Source: Clitopilus passeckerianus (Eukaryota; Basidiomycota; Agaricomycetes; Agaricales; Entolomataceae). From it: DNA of 64,000 bases. Below, piece after piece: positions 57,827-64,000 of this stretch. The stretch is taken from the NCBI GenBank assembly GCA_944990035.1, contig CALYLX010000058.1, forward strand, positions 124,001 through 188,000, written 5' to 3'. Under the pieces are notes generated by a model, which saw nothing but the letters and a program-made list of their open reading frames with translations, was not told where the DNA came from and did no database searches. Made by a program: the position numbers and the translations under genes. Position 1 is the stretch's first letter, and each line of letters starts with the position of its first letter.

Positions 57827-58463
57827 ATGTGCAAACTAGTGACTGAGACTGCCACTTTTGCTTCTGGTTGCTTCTGGGGTGTCGAGCACATATTCCTCAA
57901 GCATTACAAGGGCAAAGGTATCATTGACTCTCAGGTCGGATTTACTGGTGGCAACCCAGACATCAAGGATCCAAGCTACGAGCAAGTTTGCAGGGGCAGC
58001 ACTGGTCATGCTGAGGCTGTGAAGATCATCTTCGATCCTAGCCAGGTCAGCTACGCCGAGCTCGTCGGTAAGTCGTCTTTGCGGCTGGGTTTCTAAATAG
58101 CTGGGCTAATGTGTCTTCAGAGTTCTTCTACCGCACCCATGACCCTACCACCGTAAACAGGCAGGGTGGTGACATCGGAGATCGTAAGTGGTCTCCAAAT
58201 TCCATTGGCGACTGCAGATTAATAAAGTCATTATATTCGTAGAATACCGCTCCGCCATCTTCACCTACTCTCCCGAGCAGGAGGCCACCGCCAAGAAGGT
58301 CACTGAGGAAGTTCAGGCCAAACACTTCACACCTAAGGGCAAGAAGATCGTCACGGAGATTACCCCCGCGGTGGACTGGTTCGATGCAGAGGAGTATCAT
58401 CAGGAGTACTTGTTCAAGAATCCCAACGGTTATCAATGTGCTTCTCATAAACTTCACTGGTAG
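57827..58463 (+). CDS. msrA: peptide methionine sulfoxide reductase A
   Basis: Exons 57827-58067, 58121-58183 and 58243-58463 give 174 residues. The active-site motif GCFWGVEHIF with the catalytic Cys is at residues 14-23; Q-V-G-F-T-G-G and R-G-S-T-G-H-A-E-A-V follow, and E-Y-H-Q-E-Y-L near the end. It reduces methionine-S-sulfoxide in proteins and free form with thioredoxin. Length is that of the cytosolic fungal enzyme; no targeting peptide. A GTAAGT at 57784 in the leader could start a 5' UTR intron. The transposon ends about 150 bp upstream of the ATG. Confidence 0.95.
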
Positions 58464-58825
58464 ATGAATTTGATTGTGATAGAAGATTTACATGAATAGT
58501 ATTCAAGAAATTGAAAAGGGATGACTTGGAATCTTGGTAGGGGGCGCTTTTGAGCACTGGTATTGGTTGGTTTGCTTGGTTATCTCGTTCAGTTCGTTCA
58601 GTTCGTTCTTGGTTCGTTCGTATTCGTATTCGGCCAGTCAGTTATTCGTATTGTATTCTTCGTCTCCAGTCAGTCTACCTTCAGCACTCCACTTTACCTT
58701 TGCTCCTACGTCCTCTACCGAATTTATTCGAGCCATCTTCCAACCTCAAATCGAGTTATCCTGAGGAAATCGTGGATTTCATGTATGCGCTTTGATAGCG
58801 AGGGGCGCGAGATACAGATTGAGTT
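58464..58825. other. 3' region with GTTC(A)/GTATTC repeats
   Basis: 58588-58635 has short degenerate repeats (CAGTTCGTT, CGTATT) typical of a microsatellite. Otherwise no gene. Confidence 0.6.
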
Positions 58826-60376
58826 TCAAATATTCAGCCCATACAATCTGTTTGCGTTGTGGAATAATATGTTCTCCAAGATGTTTATAGCCTGGGCTTC
58901 GGTAAGGTCCCCTGATTCAACGATTTCACTCAAAACCTGAGCGAGATTTCTCCAATTAGTTTGGCGCTTTACGCCAGATTTCATGAATAACACCTACAGC
59001 GTAGAGTGCTTGTCGTGACTGCCGGGCGCTAAGGTGATAGGTTTCTGGCCAGAAGTGGCCCTCAGCTGAAAATATAACAGATCAGCCGTGTATGTGACTC
59101 TTCTTTCCAGAACGGGGAAGCGCGTACTGGACCACATTATCTTGTTGGTGGGTGCGATTTCAAGGAGTTGGCGAATGACTGATCGTTGACCATGTCCAGC
59201 AACACCCGGAAAGATCTGTTGAGTTCCCCACTTCATGAGTCGGCAACCCGTGATAAAACGAGCCGAAACTTACTTCACCGAAGTCCAAATAGACATTTGG
59301 ATGCGCATAGGCGAGATACCCTGCGTCGCGGGTATAAGAATACGAAGAGTGAAGGAGTACAAAGGTCACGTCCGGGTACTGTTTAATCAGTGGTTGGAGG
59401 TGGGATGGCGAAGCAAGAGTTAATGTTTGGGGTCCATTTAACACCCTAATTTGAAACTGGACTGTGAACAAGAGGCCATGTTATAGGACACATTCTCCAA
59501 ACGAACTTGGATCTGGACTGGCCCGAAGTCTCTCACCTGGAGTCTTTGTAGCCTGTGCCACACCAAGTCCAAGATGCACCAAGTAGTCGCTATATTCCTT
59601 AACATCGAACCGAACATTGCCCTGGTTATCCTTGAGACGTGGATACGAATCGTTGTTTATCCGTGGTTGTTGCACGTCATGGGCTGCAAGCCCCAGCCCG
59701 GGGCAATAATGGATGACAGTCTTGAAGCCAACAACGTCCGCTCGATTCGCCAATCTCGTGAGCTCTTTCGTTACTTCATCCCAGAACAACGTGGTGACGT
59801 CCCAGCCCATTTCCTCTGATGATTCAGCAAGAGGCCACGGGATCAACTTTTCAAGAAGCTCCTGCCAACCATTGGGAGCAATCAGGAACGATGAACCACG
59901 AAAGTCCCGTAGATAGATCCCACCTCTGCCACTGTGTCGACCCGGACTATCCTCATACAAGGTGTCTAACCAACCGTAAATTGATCATGCCAGGCAATGT
60001 CATGAAGGATGGGCTGGAATTTCAAGCCGTCGTCTATCAGAATCGTCTTGATCCCAGCTGCAGGATGCTGGAAGCATAGTGTGCAAAGCTCATGATAGTC
60101 GAGCTCGGATCGCTTTGCCTTGACAAGTTCCCAAGAGGCGGTCTTAGGAAGGCCGAAGAGCTCTGCCAGCTGATGAGTTGCGCGATAGCAAGCAAGCATC
60201 TCGGTAGAGTCTGTCAAGAGTGCATCGCCCGTGGCCTTTGATATCATGCCTTCGAGTGGCAGATCATCCTTGTTCTCAGGTTTCAAGATCTGATGAGCGT
60301 GGCTATCAATGGCAAGAAACTCGGATGCTGTCCTCCAAAGATTCGGACAACGTTGGTCTCTGGGAATTTGGGACAT
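58826..60376 (-). CDS. FluG-type amidohydrolase (one in-frame stop)
   Basis: Exons 60376-59924, 59861-59537, 59461-59274, 59215-59128, 59065-58998 and 58936-58826 join in phase to 410 codons. The amidohydrolase-2 fold shows: A-I-D-S-H-A-H (metal site), V-V-G-F-K-T-V-I-H-Y, S-H-L-Q-P-L-I-K-Q-Y-P-D-V-T-F-V-L-L-H, N-V-Y-L-D-F-G-E, PTNKIMWSTEGHFWPE (C-terminal metal/substrate loop) and N-R-L-Y-G-L-N-I at the end. It corresponds to the N-terminal half of FluG, without the glutamine synthetase part. A TAG at 59966-59968 follows D-Q-F-T-V-G; the sequence after it (R-I-V-R-V-D-T-V-A-E) is still the expected continuation, so this is a nonsense change or sequence error. No intron of normal size removes it. 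Confidence 0.85.
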
Positions 60377-60445
60377 GGTAACGGTCAATCTAATCGAACT
60401 TGTGAATGTGATGTTGGGATCTGTTGACCTTGCTTGGGCTTCACG

Positions 60446-60456
60446 GGTTCGAAACC
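60446..60456 (+). promoter_or_regulatory. isolated Pol III B-box-like sequence
   Basis: GGTTCGAAACC matches the B-box consensus and the flanks form a T-arm-like hairpin (CGGG-TTCGAAA-CCCG, 60444-60458). No tRNA acceptor or D-arm can be found around it on either strand. It lies 70 bp upstream of the amidohydrolase ATG. Confidence 0.4.
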
Positions 60457-60505
60457 CGGTGATGGCAAATCCTTTCAGTGGGTGCGTGTTCTGCGTCCGT
60501 AATTC

Positions 60506-60749
60506 TCAAAGCAGATTTATTAAGGCAAGTTCAAGCGTAACCACTTTGTATAATAGGCTGACCCGTTCTTGCCGAATAGGTTGCCTAGAATAGTCATATA
60601 CGAAGTGAAGCTCCCGAAAAAGTGGGCGTTGAGAGAACAAGCGGAATTGCTGATTCACAAGGCAAAGGGTTGTTAGGACGGCGGTCTCTGAACAGGCTTC
60701 AACCACTATCTGAGATAATTCTAGGGGTAGAGTTGGCGTTCCAGTGATA
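60506..60749 (-). pseudogene. F-box fragment
   Basis: The frame from the ATG at about 60749 (MPITGTPTLPLELSQ) has an F-box-like LPLELSQIVVEACS and L-C-L-V-N-Q-Q-F-R-L-F-S-Q-R-P-L-F-R-E-L but ends after about 82 codons. No substrate-binding repeats follow. A truncated copy; it could also be the first exon of a gene whose rest was lost. Confidence 0.5.
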
Positions 60750-60799
60750 GGCATGACTTGGTCAATGTCGCTTTCTGTTGGTTCAGGAATGGGTATCAA

Positions 60800-61104
60800 C
60801 TCAGGCTGAACGGTTCACTGACATGTTGTATGTGCGTGTTTGGATCTAGCTGAGTTTAAAATCCGCAATCATGGGCAAGCTTCAGGGCTTCAGCCTTCAA
60901 CGGACGCGTTCAAGACACGTCTTATCTCAAGGCTTATACGTCCAATGGCATAAGAATACAATTGACTAGATAAAACGCCTGAAAACTTGTTTGCATGATA
61001 TTGAGCCGAAAACCGCGACGGTGTCACGGCTTCCGAACAAATCGAAGGACTTGCCAGTGAAAACATTTTACAATCTGTGTTCTCTCGTGGGCAACGTCTT
61101 TCAT
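60800..61104. other. 5' region of the tRNA gene
   Basis: No gene; leads into the tRNA. Confidence 0.4.
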
Positions 61105-61210
61105 GGTGAGATGGCCGAGCGGTCTAAGGCGCCAGACTAAGGAGACCAAGGCAGTTGCTGCCTAGTACATCTGGTCCGAAAGGGCGTGGGTTCGAATCCC
61201 ACTCTCATCA
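61105..61210 (+). tRNA. tRNA-Leu (anticodon AAG) with a 26-nt intron
   Basis: Acceptor GGTGAGA (61105-61111) pairs with TCTCATC (61203-61209), with A73 at 61210. The D arm (GCCGAGCGGTCTAAGGC), the anticodon stem CCAGA/TCTGG, a long variable arm (TCCGAAAGGGC), and the T arm GTGGG-TTCGAAT-CCCAC fit a class II tRNA-Leu. The anticodon AAG is at 61139-61141, and the intron 61143-61168 follows position 37 as in nuclear tRNA genes. Spliced by the tRNA endonuclease. It reads CUU (CUC by inosine) codons. Confidence 0.95.
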
Positions 61211-61211
61211 C

Positions 61212-61224
61212 TTTTGTCTTTTTG
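61212..61224 (+). terminator. Pol III terminator
   Basis: TTTT and TTTTT runs directly after the tRNA. Confidence 0.8.
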
Positions 61225-61454
61225 TACAACCAACTTCCCCCCTACCACCGACCAAACTGACTATAGTTTCCCGATAGATTCCATAGGGGTTACAATTCAT
61301 AATCAATACAACAATAACCACCACTGCGTGGCCGGACAGGGGTCCGAATCTTATCGTCGAGCTTATCAGAAACCGAGAAACTCACAAGATTGAGAAGATC
61401 ATCGAAATTGGAACATAGCCACTCATAGATTAGATCTCTTCCCTCATCGCCACC

Positions 61455-62627
61455 ATGCACCAGAACAGTGGGCGCATGCAAAGAGGGTCGAGAAGCGGAA
61501 GGCCGTGGAGAGGAGCAGGCAGAGGAGATGCCCCGTGGAGAGGGACTACAACTTCCCGAGGATCGAAAGTGCATACGCCACCCAAAAGAACAATGGAGCA
61601 CATAGCAAGTGTTAGCAGGAGCAGCGGGCTCGAAGCTGATGGCGACACGCTGAAGGATTGGAAATTACAGGAGGAATATCGAGATTTTTTGCAGAAGAAG
61701 GTGAGTGCCTCCTGGATTTAACTACGAGCGAGTAACGTCAAGTGCTAGGTTACGGATCTGTTGGCCAAAAACGCAACCAACGATGCCCAAGCTAATCTCT
61801 TGATTCTTTTCCGTACGGTCGCCCTCCTTGCTATCAGCGCCAAAACTCAGAAACCAACAGGCAAACTTAGGGAAGGTATCTACTCTTCCAACCGCAAAGA
61901 TCAATTCGCACTGGAAGTCTACGAAACATCTTTCTACTTGTCCACGCTTTTCTCCTCCTCGCTGCAATCTACATCCATAATCTCCCATCTTCTCCCACCG
62001 CTCTACATCTCTACATCCAATTATACCAACCTCCACATAACCACCATTCTCGCACTCTTGCATTACCTCGTTGAAGGTTATCCGTCACAGAAATCGTACT
62101 ACCAACTCCTCTCGACGCTCACAGACGCATCACTTCGACAACGTGCAGACTTCCTTCCAACTAACGCAAAGCACATCAACTGGATACGGAGTATTGCAGA
62201 ATCACTACGGACGTGTAACTATGCTAAATTTGAGAGGGAGACGAGGAGGGAAGTTGTCAAAAACCTCTTTCCCTCGAGCCTTGAAGAGAAGTTGATCAAG
62301 ATCTCGATATCTGACCCCCCAGACGAAGCCGCATCAACTGCCTCCCTCCCCGCCCGCTCTCTCCTAGCCCTCATCTCCCTTCTCCGACTCAAATCTCGCT
62401 CGACTACATGGTCCATCATCGGCACCGCGTATCGTGAACTTACACTGTTACCCTCAACGGATACTCAAATCTGGCTAGAACGAAGTCTTTGTCTGAAAGG
62501 AGTAGAAGTTGAAGAGATGTCTGCTAGCGAGTGGCTAGAGGAACAGATTCAGAAAGGGGGGACTAGGAGGAAGGAAGTTAATGGACAAGTTGTGGAAGGA
62601 AGGTGGATTGTGTTTAAAGTCCGATGA
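61455..62627 (+). CDS. conserved protein of unknown function
   Basis: Exons 61455-61700, 61749-61812 and 61861-62627 give 358 residues. The N-terminus (about 55 residues) is rich in Arg, Gly and Ser (GRPWRGAGRGDAPWRG), suggesting RNA binding or disorder. The rest is helical with D-W-K-L-Q-E-E-Y-R-D-F-L-Q-K-K and L-E-V-Y-E-T-S-F-Y-L-S-T-L. The 48-nt stretch 61813-61860 (GTACGG...CAACAG) looks like an intron that stays in frame if kept. There may be a distant link to helical PCI/SAC3-like proteins, but I cannot show this. Confidence 0.65.
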
Positions 62628-62845
62628 ACATTTGGCGTTCGCTTCTAGGAGGGACAGGAATGCTGTTATACTTATCATAGGAGCAGCATATTTACTTTTG
62701 CCCAAAATACAACGAAATCCGCCAGAAATATGTGTATTGGACTCAGCAACTACAAAAGAGTGCAGTCAACTACACGAAAGAGGCGCACAAACACACCGAC
62801 TATCGAGCAGTGACATTGAAGCCACCGCTGGAGCGAGAAAAACAA

Positions 62846-63450
62846 TCAGCTGCCGCCAACTACCTTAACAATGTCGCCAACAACCCCATTGTTACTTTGA
62901 ATTTCAGAAATAGTTGATTGTACCGCCTGTAAACAACCATTAGTCCCTCTTTTAAGCATAGAGTTGCCTGATTCTGCACTTACATTACCTGCGTTCGCCG
63001 CAGCAACACCCACACCCTGTTCGGTATTGGCGGCTACCCCACCAAGCATCTGTTGAAGAGCATTCAGTAATCAGAGGAAGGAGTGATATACGTGTGTTCT
63101 TACATGCAACAGTGTCAATTGCAGAGCCCAAAAGATCGGCAACTTGTTGAGTGCCTTTCGCAGCCCCAGCAACTCCTCTACCAACCCCAGTGAGAAGTGG
63201 ATTAGCCACTCCCTCGACAACAGGCATGGTAAGAGACTTAATGCCTCCCTTCGTTGTTCAACTTTTGAGCTGCTTGGTCTCGCTTGAACACATTTCCCAA
63301 TCGGCGCAAGGTTCGGTTTTTCTCGCGCGCAAAGATCGCGGGATCGACCACGGTGCCGTGAACAGTGGCGACGGGTGCAGGTGCAGCGGAGACGGAGACA
63401 GTGAGTCCCACGAGAGCGAGGAGAGAAGTGAAAGCGATCTTGCGAACCAT
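62846..63450 (-). CDS. small secreted protein, one 1-nt frameshift
   Basis: Starts MVRKIAFTSLLALVGLTVSV, a clear signal peptide ending near A-A-P-A-P. A K-R (F-K-R-D) near residue 56 could be a processing site. Frame 1 ends shortly after (L-N-N-E-G-R-H), but removing one base of the CCC at 63247-63249 (GGG in the gene) continues as G-I-K-S-L-T-M-P-V-V-E-G-V-A-N-P. The later exons encode Gly/Ala/Val-rich sequence (GGVAANTEQGVGVAAANAG) and end V-V-G-G-S; the phase of the intron after 63107 is not resolved. Secreted role unknown. Confidence 0.6.
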
Positions 63451-64000
63451 TTGTTGTTGTGGAGGAATACAGTTGGAAAACTGGTGAGGAAAGGTCGTTC
63501 AATTGTATGTCTTTTTATATTGTCCAGAAAGTAGCACTAGACCGTAAATTGCCCGGAATCGGAGGCAGGGAAATAATACCTTGTGGTTTCTCAGCCTATT
63601 GCATCAAGAATTAAGGCGCCAGAATTTAGCTACGCCTCTAAAAGCCAGTACTAAGGTGTTTCTCATGGAACTGCCGTCTGAAATGTGCGAAAAACCTTTC
63701 AAAACCCGTTAAGGCATCCAAGATTCATCGATCGAAAATTTTGATCAAGGAGGGAGGGAGATCGGCGGGGGATTCACCGGAGCATCGAGCTCAAAATATC
63801 CTTTACTTGTGGTAGTTCCGACCTCCGCAGTTTCTTGGATGATCATAACAGGCAGGATTAGAAGTGAATCGGTGACGGCCCCTGGCCCGTTCATTCTGGT
63901 AGACGAGGGTAAAATAGTCAAAGAAATCCGTAACCCGGTTGAGAGCATCCAGGAGAGCTGCTGCGGAAGGTGTCAACTATCGCCAGTGACATCCAGGAGT
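63451..64000. other. right end, possible partial gene
   Basis: A minus-strand frame (63948-63745) ends E-L-D-A-P-V-N-P-P-P-I-S-L-P-P and an alternative frame reads L-N-R-V-T-D-F-F-D-Y-F-T-L-V-Y-Q. Either could be the end of a gene beyond the window; nothing is recognised. Confidence 0.25.

Noticed and set aside
58588..58635. CRISPR-like or transposon repeat
   Set aside because: Short irregular repeats without spacers, typical of a microsatellite.
60420..60480. possible tRNA around the T-arm-like hairpin
   Set aside because: No matching acceptor, D arm or anticodon arm within 90 bases on either strand.

Overview
The window is nuclear DNA of a filamentous fungus, most likely an Agaricomycete (mushroom-forming basidiomycete). 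The reasons are: genes broken by many 46-75 nt GT-AG introns with CTRAY-like branch sites, a FunK1-type kinase, paired BTB genes, several F-box genes and relics, a DUF6729 transposon gene, and a nuclear tRNA-Leu with an intron. No operons, bacterial signals or CRISPR arrays are seen. Most exon joins were worked out by hand from splice sites, reading phase and family resemblance.

Layout. 0-13 kb: 3' end of an unknown gene, a small calycin-like protein gene, an aquaglyceroporin, two tandem BTB genes, a single-pass (probably mitochondrial) protein, a homeodomain factor and, divergently, a Ser/Arg-rich coiled-coil protein gene with a frameshift. 13-26 kb: a FunK1 kinase, a fragment of acireductone dioxygenase, a small secreted protein, an F-box/LRR pseudogene, an amino-acid-transporter-like membrane protein, a small basic protein, a phosphopantothenoylcysteine decarboxylase and an intact F-box gene. 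26-39 kb: two tandem MOB2-type genes, a HAK/KUP potassium transporter, an F-box relic, a Cdc25-like rhodanese enzyme and a DCAF4-like WD40 protein. 39-51.7 kb: an RA-PH protein, POB3 of FACT, alpha-actinin, cofilin and RanGAP. The last four are core housekeeping genes; two of them act on actin.

51.7-57.7 kb: a complete 5,934-bp DNA transposon with 29-bp terminal inverted repeats and an 8-bp target duplication (AAGATATG). It sits in the short shared promoter between RanGAP and methionine sulfoxide reductase A. Its one gene joins AT-hooks, a DUF6729 region, an intact WRN-like DEDDy 3'-5' exonuclease and a Cys-rich tail. I propose that the DUF6729 parts are a split DDE transposase (IDHSF ... FTDN ... 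TNGVEGG) with the exonuclease placed between the second Asp and the final Glu. This is the most interesting system here. Its gene carries four 1-nt frameshifts, all explained by shortened G/C runs, so the copy is either decaying or affected by consensus errors.

57.8-64 kb: MsrA, a FluG-type amidohydrolase with one in-frame stop, an F-box fragment, tRNA-Leu(AAG), an unknown conserved protein and a secreted protein gene that also has a 1-nt shift in a G run.
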